Origin: Neisseria sp.
Lineage (GTDB): Bacteria; Pseudomonadota; Gammaproteobacteria; Burkholderiales; Neisseriaceae
DNA: 64,000 nucleotides
NCBI GenBank assembly: GCA_030538415.1
Contig: JAUNTY010000005.1
Location: 1-64,000, forward strand
Direction: 5' to 3'
In this document: positions 33,001-40,658 of the stretch, piece by piece
How the letters are laid out: every line of letters starts with the position of its first letter
Position numbering within the stretch: position 1 is the first letter of the stretch
Notes under the pieces: model-generated
What the model was told of the DNA's origin: nothing
What the model saw: only the letters and a program-made list of their open reading frames with translations
Databases searched by the model: none
Translations under genes and position numbers: made by a program

Positions 33001-33488
33001 GCTATTTCGCTTCCTTCGGCGCCACCTACCGCCTGAAGCAGCTTACCTGCGACAGCGATTTGGCCTTCAGCCACGATATGTATATGCGCCGCGTGCCCGA
33101 CTGCATCGAGGGCGGCTTCGGCGCCACCCGCTTCTATCAGGCCTTGCAGCCCAAATATTCGCTCAATCTCGATATCGGCACTCGCCTGTTGGGCGAAAAG
33201 CTGGAGCTGGGCATGCGCGGCATCTATCACAGCAAGGTGGAAACCAAGCAATACGATGATTTGATTGGCAAAGGCATGGGAAGTATTTTCACCACCACCG
33301 GCAAACCCTACCACTGGCGGCCGGTATTCCTCACCGATGTATACGGGCGCTACCAACTTAACAAAAACCTGAGCATGAATATCGGCGTTACCAACTTGAC
33401 CAACCGCTATTACCTCGATCCGATGTCCAATGTGCCGACGCCGGGGCCGGGGCGTACGGTAACCTTGGGGATTAAAGGCAAGTTTTAA
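30069..33488 (+). CDS. Large TonB-dependent receptor (TdfG/HphR-like)
   Basis: A 1139-residue outer-membrane receptor, longer than the usual 650-950. Signal peptide ends CATAAA (about residue 26); TonB-box-like ELQSVVVEG near 40; plug domain about 60-185 with ITPNIRGVAGKGRIPLTIDG and EKSPAMTRGMKSGVGGSIAI; barrel with very long loops, ending TLGIKGKF. The size and plug sequence resemble the neisserial TdfF/TdfG group. Downstream lie a hemophilin-like secreted protein and a Slam, the same trio as hphR-hphA-slam heme-capture loci, so heme is the most likely ligand; this is inference. A Fur box precedes it. Bases about 32020-32560 (residues about 650-830) are much more AT-rich than the flanks. 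Confidence 0.82.
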   Translation: MGKQSFKLKILVVMIAGISICATAAAEENVPAAEAQQGVELQSVVVEGKRLTADQKGEAAVFSKNVSNVYAGREYLERYRVDSAGDILKGLNGVYNMNTRTAGGAITPNIRGVAGKGRIPLTIDGTEQTVDVWLNNYGVGDRNYVDPALFRSIAVEKSPAMTRGMKSGVGGSIAIRTIEPEDIIPEGKKWGVEVKTEVSNNTVKPKNDLGQYLGWPDYRTLPGGATADGAGGGADPFTGQWSPNALILDGLAPPENKSSSDNYKFSGDKALMLSAAFKTDLTDGLAAYSHRSKGNYFAGKRGAEGYLNNPIYDNDCAYDNSTDATCKSSASFIPNMAKIYKPGSEVFNSHTETKTLLLKNNWYLPSNQKISLQYMKNDIAFGEINPFQTAWELNFDELNQQFPKEPPKQVPGTSSKIKSNTYKIGYEWKPEDNKWIDLQANIWRTRTDSTRHQSGGMSLASNLVDPLYDAWRWCNVRNRLPPSATWANSCDDLRGAYGFTADTTQDEIIQKSWITDPEMKKQFAVISGARQTTHATRTGADISNRFQLRDNLAMTVGADIQHEELDENTQIINSDDLFNMYGTVTGLATMAGPRSGKRREWGANLGFDWQPTDRLSIQAGVRYHRFRVSDTALARERANRNPRYAAGGGAESYVTGIYIPYWQLLGDQEAKDYREVEAANHKWGAAAVGSEERERYWLEYLEKKQVFGEKYNYPKYDEDSNARRVDNIRRAMSNGDLYGNRFSAEDPINIDKSAFYKINAVVIPYRDGKLDSSAMPLTPAMFEEKVNNPQGKDDAFYKYLAWPYKSGSDTYEEVKNRAIQASNFGTFNDDQVSAVTRKITEAEKWQKPQDLRGSAWAPMLSVSYELTDNGRIFARYAEMTRFPSIYEATAATSGGGLIDNAVTPEFNLKPERSRSWEIGYAFNFTPYWQRLRHGDVRLTWFDNSIKNVLDTTADRRIVQYDKKITRGLELQSRIDTGRYFASFGATYRLKQLTCDSDLAFSHDMYMRRVPDCIEGGFGATRFYQALQPKYSLNLDIGTRLLGEKLELGMRGIYHSKVETKQYDDLIGKGMGSIFTTTGKPYHWRPVFLTDVYGRYQLNKNLSMNIGVTNLTNRYYLDPMSNVPTPGPGRTVTLGIKGKF

Positions 33489-33540
33489 TGCCGTCTGAAG
33501 CATTTGTAAGATTAACTGCTCCGTTTCAATCAACTTGTTT

Positions 33541-33632
33541 CGTCATTCCGGCGCAGGCCGGAATCTATGCTTGCCGTTGAACAAATGGATTTTATCGGAT
33601 GGATATGGACTCCGGCCTGCGCCGGAATGACG
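33541..33632. repeat. dRS3-like inverted pair, second unit
   Basis: CGTCATTCCGGCGCAGGCCG and its complement bound a 92-base unit, matching 26035-26140 at both ends. It lies between the receptor and the hemophilin-like gene, with nothing else recognisable from 33633 to 33780. Confidence 0.6.
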
Positions 33633-33781
33633 GAAATGATGTTCGGGCAGTATGTTGAAAAGCCCGCCGGATAGCTCGCATCAGGCCTGCGGAGGCTGTA
33701 TCCGATTTACCTGTAAAACCGGCCTGCGAAAAATAGCAAGCCGTTGATAAAAACAAAAAAGCACACAAACCACGCCTTATG

Positions 33782-33814
33782 TTTTCAGACGGCCTTTGAA
33801 GGCCGTCTGAAAAC
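33782..33814. repeat. Outward-facing DUS pair
   Basis: TTTTCAGACGGCCTT, three bases, AGGCCGTCTGAAAA. The DUS face away from each other, the reverse of the usual terminator orientation, but a hairpin can still form. It sits about 80 bases before the hemophilin-like gene. Confidence 0.55.
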
Positions 33815-33896
33815 AGCGGGTTTTTGCCGGTTTTTGTATCAAAAACCGGAGTGTGCAGTGCTTTTTTAAATGTTGTATCTTTTTAGGAGAATGATG

Positions 33897-34814
33897 ATGT
33901 CTGTAAACAAAACCTTGTTGGCCGCCCTGTTGGTGGGCGCATTCGGTATGGTTAATGCTGCTACTATTGAAGGGAAAAGCAGCAAACCTAATTTGGTTAA
34001 CCCCGGTTCATCCAATACGATTCCGTTTGGCTCAGGCAAACCGGGGCTTTCCATTAACGGTTCCAATTCCATCAATCTGGAAGGCGGTCCGATTAAATAT
34101 ATCCGCCAGAAATACAGCAATACGGCGATTAACGGCAGCAACGTCAATGCCAACGTAAACGGCAACAGCAACCCGAAATATCTGGAGCTGAAAGACGTGA
34201 ACCCGGTGATTGGTCTCTTTACCAACCCGACTTTGGGACAGATTTGGTATGAAAACCGCGCCCACGGCACCGAAGTATACAGCGTGCGCCAGATTGCCAA
34301 TCCGAACTTGCCTGCCGCGCCGAAATTCGGCGGTCTGGTGATGGCGAAGGTAACCGGCCTGCCTGCTGATACGGCGGTATATTTCGGCGAATGGGCGCCG
34401 CGTGCGGGCAATCCGAGCACCGGCTCCAGCACCGATTTGAATATGGCCAGCAGCGACCGCACGGTATGGTATGTGGGTGAAAATCCCACCGGCAACACCA
34501 AAGGGTTGGCCGCTGCCACTTATGATGTGGTGGGTGTCAACAAGCATACGCCGGGGCAGAATGATTTCTACACTGGTGCGGTAACGGCTACGTTTGGTAC
34601 GGGAAGCAATGGCACAATGGCAGGCGGTATCAGCCGTGGCAACGATACCTTGAACTTTAATGGCGTTACGATTGACAATGGCAAAGGCACTTTTACTGGT
34701 GCACAAGGCATTGATGGCCGCTTCTACGGCAGCGGTGCCGCCGCGATGGCCGGTATCGCTACCCGTGGTACAGGGCCGGGTGACGACATTGCCTTCGGCG
34801 GTAAAAAACGCTGA
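33897..34814 (+). CDS. Hemophilin (HphA)-like Slam-dependent secreted protein
   Basis: A 305-residue secreted protein. Start ATG 33897 is the third of three ATGs, seven bases after AGGAG. The signal peptide ends GMVNA-ATIEG with no lipobox Cys, so the product is soluble, not a lipoprotein. The C-terminal ~90 residues have the eight-stranded TbpB-type barrel pattern of Slam substrates: VTATFGTG, GTFTGAQGIDGRFYGSGAAA, and the terminal DDIAFGGKKR. The N-terminal part would be the ligand clamp. Gene order with a TonB receptor upstream and Slam downstream matches hemophilin loci, in which HphA scavenges heme and passes it to the receptor. The ligand is inferred, not shown. Confidence 0.75.
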   Translation: MSVNKTLLAALLVGAFGMVNAATIEGKSSKPNLVNPGSSNTIPFGSGKPGLSINGSNSINLEGGPIKYIRQKYSNTAINGSNVNANVNGNSNPKYLELKDVNPVIGLFTNPTLGQIWYENRAHGTEVYSVRQIANPNLPAAPKFGGLVMAKVTGLPADTAVYFGEWAPRAGNPSTGSSTDLNMASSDRTVWYVGENPTGNTKGLAAATYDVVGVNKHTPGQNDFYTGAVTATFGTGSNGTMAGGISRGNDTLNFNGVTIDNGKGTFTGAQGIDGRFYGSGAAAMAGIATRGTGPGDDIAFGGKKR

Positions 34815-34887
34815 GGCCGTCTGAAAGCCCAATAACCGATGTTTAAACCAGGCAGGGCAAGGCTGCGCAGGCAATGGCGGCTTGCCC

Positions 34888-34992
34888 TATAGTGGAAAAA
34901 CTTAATTCCTGCTACGGCGTTGCTGCGCCTAGCCGTACTATCTGTACTGTCTTCGGCTTGCTGCCTTGTATTAGAGTAAGTTTTCCACTATA
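34888..34992. repeat. Correia element between hphA-like and slam genes
   Basis: A 105-base element, TATAGTGGAAAAACTTAATT to AGTAAGTTTTCCACTATA, with the usual GTACTATCTGTACTGTCTTC core. It ends 19 bases before the Slam start codon and could therefore supply or alter its promoter. Confidence 0.88.
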
Positions 34993-35011
34993 CATCTTGA
35001 CGGAACACGCA

Positions 35012-36487
35012 ATGCTGGGATTACCAACAAAAATCTGGCTGGCGGTCTGTTTATTGGCCGCAGCCACGGCGCATGCCGATGAAGACGATACCCGCCTGCT
35101 GCTCGACCAGGCCGGACGGCAGGCGCAGCAATACCGCCAAAGCGGCTGGCTGGAAGCCGATACCGATGCCGACAAGCGCAGCATCACCATCGACGGCCAA
35201 ACTTATGCCGTGGGCGACAGTGAAGAAGAATTGGCGCAAGGCATTTTCTACGCCCTGAATCTGCGCCAATGGCACAAGGCGGCGCAATTTCTGCCGCGCT
35301 ATCGCGCGCTGCCGCAGCACAAACCGCATCTGGCGCTGATGGCCGAGGGCTTGCTGGCGCGGCAAGAGGGCGATATTGCGGAGGCGCTGGCGAAGATGCA
35401 GGCGGCGCATCGGGCGGCGCCTGAGGATGTGCGCATCCGTTTGGAGCTGGCGCGGCTCTACACGGAAGACAATCAAAACAAAGAAGCAGCGGCGGCTTTT
35501 GAAACGGTATTGGATGCCGAGATGCCGTCTGAGACCCGCGAAGTGGTGCAGGGCTATTTGAACAATATCCGCGAGCGCAGCCGCTGGCACGGCAACATCA
35601 GCGTGGGCGCGGGCTACAACAGCAATATCAACCAAGCCAACGGCAAAAGCGAATGCGTTGCCCGTTTTGAAGACCAATGCTTGATTCAACGCAATCTGCC
35701 TGAAGCGCAAAATTCGCCGTTTTGGCAATACAGCGCGGTGCTCACCAAAAAAACGCCGCTTTCCGGCCATCACAGCCTGCTGCTGCGGCCGTTGGCCTAC
35801 GGCACCAAATACCTGCGCGATGCCGAGCACTCGGGTGAGAAAGAAAGCCACAGCGAGCACACCGCCATGCTTTACGGCGGCTACAACTACACCGATGCCG
35901 GTGATGATTTCAGCCTGCTGCCATATGTAGAGCATTATTTCCGCAACGGCCACACCCAATATCGGGCATTTGGCGCCGAGGCCGCGTGGGCGCGCAAGCT
36001 GGATGAAAAATGGTCGGCGAATGCGCGTGCGGAAGCCAAACGCTTTCATTATGCGGGCGGCCAGAAGATGTATTTCGATGATTACAGCCAATACAGCGCG
36101 GGCGCGGGGGCGGGCTATGCGTTTGCACCGGGCGCGGGCGTGTTTGCCAATCTCGACCTGATTCGCAAGAAATACCCGCATGCGGTGTCGAGCAGCAAGG
36201 AATATGTGGCGCGGGCAGGCGCTTACAAGCTGTTTGAGCAGGGTTTTTACCTCAACGCGATGCTGATTTACCGCTACAGCCGCTACGATGCCGAAAGTTT
36301 TATCGCAGGCGGCGCGCGCCGCAGCGACCGGCAAACGGTATGGCTGGCCGCCGTGGGCGCGCCGAAGTGGCAGTTTAAAAAGATTTATCCGGAATTGCGT
36401 TTCAAACATACGGTCAACCGCAGCAATTCGGATTACTACGCCTACCGTCAAAACGAAGTGACGCTGGGCTTGAAATACCGTTTTTAA
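35012..36487 (+). CDS. Slam, surface lipoprotein assembly modulator (DUF560)
   Basis: A 491-residue outer-membrane translocator. Signal peptide ends AATAHA (about 21). An N-terminal TPR-type domain (about 30-190, including AEGLLARQEGDIAEALAKMQ and LARLYTEDNQNKEAAAAF) precedes a 14-strand-type barrel starting WHGNISVGAGYNSNINQANG and ending TLGLKYRF. That architecture defines Slam proteins, which move TbpB-fold substrates to the surface or outside. Its substrate should be the preceding hemophilin-like protein. The start at 35012 gives the signal peptide; only a weak CGGA lies upstream. A frame from 34874 runs through the Correia element and is not the real start. Confidence 0.87.
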   Translation: MLGLPTKIWLAVCLLAAATAHADEDDTRLLLDQAGRQAQQYRQSGWLEADTDADKRSITIDGQTYAVGDSEEELAQGIFYALNLRQWHKAAQFLPRYRALPQHKPHLALMAEGLLARQEGDIAEALAKMQAAHRAAPEDVRIRLELARLYTEDNQNKEAAAAFETVLDAEMPSETREVVQGYLNNIRERSRWHGNISVGAGYNSNINQANGKSECVARFEDQCLIQRNLPEAQNSPFWQYSAVLTKKTPLSGHHSLLLRPLAYGTKYLRDAEHSGEKESHSEHTAMLYGGYNYTDAGDDFSLLPYVEHYFRNGHTQYRAFGAEAAWARKLDEKWSANARAEAKRFHYAGGQKMYFDDYSQYSAGAGAGYAFAPGAGVFANLDLIRKKYPHAVSSSKEYVARAGAYKLFEQGFYLNAMLIYRYSRYDAESFIAGGARRSDRQTVWLAAVGAPKWQFKKIYPELRFKHTVNRSNSDYYAYRQNEVTLGLKYRF

Positions 36488-36521
36488 ACATCAGGCCGTC
36501 TGAAACCAACAGGAGAAGAAA

Positions 36522-37493
36522 ATGAACCGCAGATTGTTTTTGCAATATATGGGTGCCGCTTCGGCGGCTTGCTGTCTGCCGAATGCGTGGGCTGCCGAAC
36601 AGGCGCTGACGCTTTACGGCGCGCCGGTGATGCCGACGCTGCTGCTGGCCGCGGCAGAGAAAAACGGGCAGGCGAAAAAGAGCAGGCCGTTTGCGGTGAA
36701 AACCTGGAAAAACGTTGACGTATTGCGGGCGGGGCTGGCCAACCGCTCCATGCAGGCGAGCATGGTGCCGAGCTATGTGGCGGCCAATCTGGCGGCGCGC
36801 GGGCAGGATGTGAAGCTGTTGAATGTGATGTCGTATGGTTTGCTGTATGTGGTGGGGCGCGAACGTGCGCTCGGCGGCGTGGCCGATTTGAGCGGCAAAA
36901 CGCTGGCGATGCCGTTTAAAAACGATATGCCCGATTTGGTGTTGCAGGCTTTGTGCCGCAGCCTGCGCTTGGATTTTGCCAAAATCAAAGTGCAATACAC
37001 CGCCACGCCGCCGGAGGCTTTGGCGCTGTTTTTGCAAAAGCGCGCCGATTATGCGCTGATGCCGGAGCCGATGGTCAGCATGGCCATGATGCGCGGCAAA
37101 CAGATGGGGCAGAATGTGGTGCGTGCGCTGGATATCCAGAAGGCATGGCGGGAAACCATGAAGGCGACAAACGGCATCCCGCAGGCAGGCTTGCTGGTGA
37201 GCGGCGATTTTTACCGCAACAACGGCGCTTTCTTGCGCAGTTTGCAGGCTGATTTGCAGCAGGCGGTGGTTTGGAGCAAAGCCAACCCGCAGGCTGCCGC
37301 GGCCATCGGTGCAAATTATTTGGATGCGCCTGCTCCTGCTTTGGCGGCAGCCTTGCCGCATGCCAATCTGGCGGCGGTGTCGGCGCGGCAGGCGCAGCAG
37401 GATTTGATGCTGTTTTTCAAAACGCTGCATGCGCTCAATCCGCGCATCGTCGGCGGCAAGTTGCCGGATGCATCTTTGTTTGCCGATATCTGA
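36522..37493 (+). CDS. ABC importer substrate-binding protein (NMT1/THI5-like)
   Basis: A 323-residue periplasmic binding protein, starting after AGGAGAAGAAA. The N-terminus MNRRLFLQYMGAASAACCL contains RRLFLQYM, resembling a Tat signal, ending AWA-AEQ. The fold is the NitT/TauT (SsuA-like, NMT1) type: APVMPTLLLAAAEKNG, LAMPFKNDMPDLVLQALCRS, LMPEPMVSMAMM. It heads an operon of permease, ATPase and NnrS. The substrate is unknown; nitrate, sulfonate and thiamine-precursor binders share this fold, and the NnrS/NarX neighbours hint at nitrogen-oxide metabolism. Confidence 0.8.
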   Translation: MNRRLFLQYMGAASAACCLPNAWAAEQALTLYGAPVMPTLLLAAAEKNGQAKKSRPFAVKTWKNVDVLRAGLANRSMQASMVPSYVAANLAARGQDVKLLNVMSYGLLYVVGRERALGGVADLSGKTLAMPFKNDMPDLVLQALCRSLRLDFAKIKVQYTATPPEALALFLQKRADYALMPEPMVSMAMMRGKQMGQNVVRALDIQKAWRETMKATNGIPQAGLLVSGDFYRNNGAFLRSLQADLQQAVVWSKANPQAAAAIGANYLDAPAPALAAALPHANLAAVSARQAQQDLMLFFKTLHALNPRIVGGKLPDASLFADI

Positions 37494-37510
37494 AAGAGGC
37501 CGTCTGAAAG

Positions 37511-38308
37511 ATGATTATCGAAGCAGGGCGCCCGTTGCGGCGCGGCCGGGCGGCGCAGGCGCTGTTTTATTTGTGGGGCGGTTTTGCCTCGCTGGCAGCA
37601 GTGGCGGTATTTTGCGCGCTGTGGCAGCTGGCGGCCGATATGCTCGGCGAATTTGTGTTGCCCGGGCCGTTGCCGGTGTTGCGCCAAACAGGGGCGATTT
37701 TGCAGAATATCCGCGCCGCCGATATTCCGGTTACGCTTTATCGGGCGGGGCTGGGCATCTCTGTGGCGGTGGCCGCCGGGATTATGCTGGGTTTGTTGGC
37801 GGGTTTGTCGAAAACGCTGGGCATTTTCTGCCGCCCCTTAATCAGCATCTTGCTCGGCATGCCGCCGATTATCTGGGTGGTGCTGGCGTTGTTTTGGTTC
37901 GGTATGGGCTCCACCGGCACGGTGTTTACGATTGTGATAACCGTGATACCGCTCACTTTCGCCGCCGCCATGCGCGGCATGCTCACGGTAGACGATGGTT
38001 TGAAGGAAATGCTCGAAGCCTACCGCGTGGGCTGGCGCGGGCGCATCCGCCATCTTTATCTGCCGCATCTTTTGAATTATTTGCTTCCGTCGGTCAGCGT
38101 GGCGGCAGGCATGGGCGTGAAAATCGCCATCATGGCCGAGCTTTTGGGGGCAGACGACGGTATCGGCGCGCGCATTGCCGCCGCCCGCGCCATGCTCGAC
38201 ACGCAGGAAGTGTTGGCTTATGTGGTGGTGGTATTGATGGTGATTTTTGCAGTGGAATATCTGCTGATTGAGCCGTTGCGTATTTTACTGATGCCGTGGG
38301 AGTATTGA
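37511..38308 (+). CDS. ABC importer permease (NitT/TauT type)
   Basis: A 265-residue permease with six helices and the BPD_transp_1 EAA-type loop (LKEMLEAYRVGWRGRIRHLY, about residue 160-180), which docks the ATPase. FVLPGPLPVL near residue 45 is typical of SsuC/TauC permeases. Starts at ATG 37511, preceded by a DUS and GAAAG. The stop is two bases from the ATPase start. Confidence 0.83.
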   Translation: MIIEAGRPLRRGRAAQALFYLWGGFASLAAVAVFCALWQLAADMLGEFVLPGPLPVLRQTGAILQNIRAADIPVTLYRAGLGISVAVAAGIMLGLLAGLSKTLGIFCRPLISILLGMPPIIWVVLALFWFGMGSTGTVFTIVITVIPLTFAAAMRGMLTVDDGLKEMLEAYRVGWRGRIRHLYLPHLLNYLLPSVSVAAGMGVKIAIMAELLGADDGIGARIAAARAMLDTQEVLAYVVVVLMVIFAVEYLLIEPLRILLMPWEY

Positions 38309-38309
38309 T

Positions 38310-39008
38310 GTGTTGACGATTGAGGGGCTGGATTGCAGCATCATGGGCGAAGAAATCGTGCACGGGTTTGATTTGAAATTGGCCGCAGGCGAGGTTGCCT
38401 GCCTTTACGGCCCTTCCGGCTGCGGCAAAACCACCATTCTGCGCGTGATTGCCGGGCTGGCCGATTACGACGGCGGCCTCTTGCGCAACACCTTCGGGCA
38501 CACGCATTATCTTTTCCAGGAGCACCGGCTGCTGCCGTGGCGCACTTTGTGGGAAAACGTGCTGCTGACCACGCCCGCGCCCGAGCATGCAGACACGCAG
38601 GCAGAAGCGGCAGAAGTGTTGCAGCATTTGTTTTTGGATAAAAAAGATTGGCAGAAATACCCGCATGAGCTTTCGGGCGGTATGCGGCAGCGGGCGGCGC
38701 TGGCGCGGGCGCTTTTGGGCAAACCGGATTTGCTGCTGCTCGACGAGCCTTTTTCGGCGCTGGATTATGAATTGAAGTTGAAACTGTATGACTGGATTGG
38801 CGGCTATGTGGCGCGCGGCATGGCGGTGCTGATGGTGTCGCACGACCGTTTCGAGGCGCTGAAGCTGGCGCAGCGGATTTACCTGCTGGAGCAGAAACCG
38901 GCGCACAGCCGCGAAGTGGTCAGGCTGGATACGCCGTTGCGGGAGCGCGATGAAGCGTTTGTCCGCCATTATCTGCAACAACCTTTTTGGCGGGCATGGC
39001 ATGAATAA
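38310..39008 (+). CDS. ABC importer ATPase (NitT/TauT type)
   Basis: A 232-residue ATPase. Walker A GPSGCGKTT (about 35-43), Q-loop FQEHRLLPWRT, signature LSGGMRQR (about 125), Walker B LLLLDEPFSALD (about 145), switch His in MVSHD. It starts at GTG 38310, one base after the permease stop, and its last codons overlap the nnrS start, so the cluster is one transcript. Confidence 0.85.
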   Translation: MLTIEGLDCSIMGEEIVHGFDLKLAAGEVACLYGPSGCGKTTILRVIAGLADYDGGLLRNTFGHTHYLFQEHRLLPWRTLWENVLLTTPAPEHADTQAEAAEVLQHLFLDKKDWQKYPHELSGGMRQRAALARALLGKPDLLLLDEPFSALDYELKLKLYDWIGGYVARGMAVLMVSHDRFEALKLAQRIYLLEQKPAHSREVVRLDTPLRERDEAFVRHYLQQPFWRAWHE

Positions 39009-40167
39009 AGGTTTTTTCGGCAAACACGGCTTTTGGGCCTATCCGTTTCGCAGCTATTTTTTGCTGGCTGCGGCGGTGGTGCCGCTGGCGTCGCTGGCTT
39101 GGGCGCTGGCGGTGGCGGGTGCATGGCCGCTGCATGCCGCACCGCTGCACTTTCATGCTTATGCGTTTTTAAACGGCGTGGGCAGCGCGGCGTTTGCAGG
39201 TTTTTTGTTTACGGCGATTCCGGAATGGACGCACGATGCGCGCAACCTGAGCCGCCATGCGAAAGCCACGCTGCTGCTGTGGCTGGCGGCAGCGGGGGCG
39301 GCATTGGTTTCTTTGCAATTTTCGGCCTGGCTGATGTTGGTTTTTTGGCTGTATCTGTTGTGGTTTGTGGGCACGGTAAGCTGGCAGGCGCGGGATAGCC
39401 GCCAGCTGAGCGTGGTGTTGATGCTGTTGGCAGTGGCGGCGTTGGATGCGGGCTTTGCGCTGAGCGGCGACATGCTTTGGCTCAGGCAGATGGCGCATGT
39501 GTTCATCATCGGGATATTGCTGATTACGTTTCGCATCGGCCGCGCCATCGGCCAAAAAGCGTTGCAACAGGGCGGGCGGCAGGATTGCAGTTTTATGCCC
39601 AACCCTTTTTACCGCAACCTTTCGGTGTGCATGCTTTACGGCTATGTGGCGGCGGGCTTGCTGCTGCCGCAGGGGGCGGTGCAGGCTTGGTTGAGCCTGG
39701 CGGTGGGGCTGGCGGTGATTGGCAGGCTGCGCGACTGGCACTATGCGGTGTTGCTGAAGCAATATTATATCCGCTGGTATTACCTGACCCTGTTGGCCGT
39801 CGGTGCCGGTTATGTTTGGCAGGGCGCGGCGGTGATTGCGGGAGACGGCAATCCTCTGCCTGCTTTTCATTTAATCATGATTGGCGGCTATCTGCTGATG
39901 CTGATGCAGGTGTTCGGCATTGCCGGTGCGGTGCACAGCAGCTTGCCGCTGCATTATCCGAAAAGCAACCGCATCAGCCAGATGCTGATTGCGGCGGCTG
40001 CGCTGAGCCGCAGTGCGGCAGTGGCGGGCGGGGCGGATTATGCACTGTTTGCGCTGTGGCTGCCGGGGATTTTGCTGTGGCTGGCATTTTGGCTGTATAT
40101 CCCGGTTTACTGGCAAATTTTTACCAACCATCCGCCGTTGGCAGTCAAGCCTGCGCGCAAGCGCTGA
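39001..40167 (+). CDS. nnrS: NnrS family heme-copper membrane protein
   Basis: A 388-residue protein with about 12 helices. N-terminal GFFGKHGFWAYPFRSYFLLA, HFHAYAFLNGVGSAAFAGFLF and FHLIMIGGYLLMLMQVFGI contain the conserved His-bearing patterns of NnrS, a heme- and copper-binding protein linked to protection from nitrosative stress in denitrifiers. The ATG at 39001 overlaps the ATPase gene by 8 bases. Its association with a nitrate/nitrite sensor pair downstream supports the assignment. Confidence 0.85.
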   Translation: MNKGFFGKHGFWAYPFRSYFLLAAAVVPLASLAWALAVAGAWPLHAAPLHFHAYAFLNGVGSAAFAGFLFTAIPEWTHDARNLSRHAKATLLLWLAAAGAALVSLQFSAWLMLVFWLYLLWFVGTVSWQARDSRQLSVVLMLLAVAALDAGFALSGDMLWLRQMAHVFIIGILLITFRIGRAIGQKALQQGGRQDCSFMPNPFYRNLSVCMLYGYVAAGLLLPQGAVQAWLSLAVGLAVIGRLRDWHYAVLLKQYYIRWYYLTLLAVGAGYVWQGAAVIAGDGNPLPAFHLIMIGGYLLMLMQVFGIAGAVHSSLPLHYPKSNRISQMLIAAAALSRSAAVAGGADYALFALWLPGILLWLAFWLYIPVYWQIFTNHPPLAVKPARKR

Positions 40168-40200
40168 TTGTTTCAGACGGCCTATGAAAGAGAGCGTAAC

Positions 40201-40647
40201 ATGAGCTACTATCCCATTGCCCTGACCCTGCATTTGTTTGCCGCGTTGATGTTTGTCGGCACGGTGTTTTTTGAAGTGTTGATTTTGGAAGGCGTGCGCA
40301 AAAGAGTGTCGCCGCGTTTTATGGAAGCGGTGGAAAGCGCCGTAGGCAACCGCGCCAAAACAGTGATGCCTTGGGCTTTGCTGGTATTGTATGGCGCGGG
40401 GATTGCCATGGTGGCAATGCGCTATTGGCCGCAGCTCTCCCACCCTTTGGATTCCAGTTTCGGCACCATGCTGGCCTTGAAAATCCTGTTGGCCTTGAGC
40501 GTGTTCGGCCATTTTTGCACGGCGATGTATTTGCGCAGCCGCGGCAACTTGAAAAGTATTTATTTCAAACGCATCCATTTGAGCGTGTTTATTCATATGG
40601 TGCTGATTGTGATTTTGGCCAAAGCTATGTTTTTCTGGACGTGGTAG
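40201..40647 (+). CDS. CopD-like integral membrane protein
   Basis: A 148-residue protein with four helices and His residues at helix ends (LTLHLFAALMFVGTVFFEV, FGHFCTAMYL, LSVFIHMVLI), in the style of CopD/DUF-type heme or copper membrane proteins often next to NnrS. Start ATG 40201 follows AAAGAGAG. Precise function unknown. Confidence 0.65.
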   Translation: MSYYPIALTLHLFAALMFVGTVFFEVLILEGVRKRVSPRFMEAVESAVGNRAKTVMPWALLVLYGAGIAMVAMRYWPQLSHPLDSSFGTMLALKILLALSVFGHFCTAMYLRSRGNLKSIYFKRIHLSVFIHMVLIVILAKAMFFWTW

Positions 40648-40658
40648 GTAAAACGGAT

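Noticed and set aside
40371-40658. An upstream extension of the sensor kinase by 96 codons
   Set aside because: It overlaps the CopD-like gene in another frame; the ATG at 40659 gives the normal NarX-type N-terminus.
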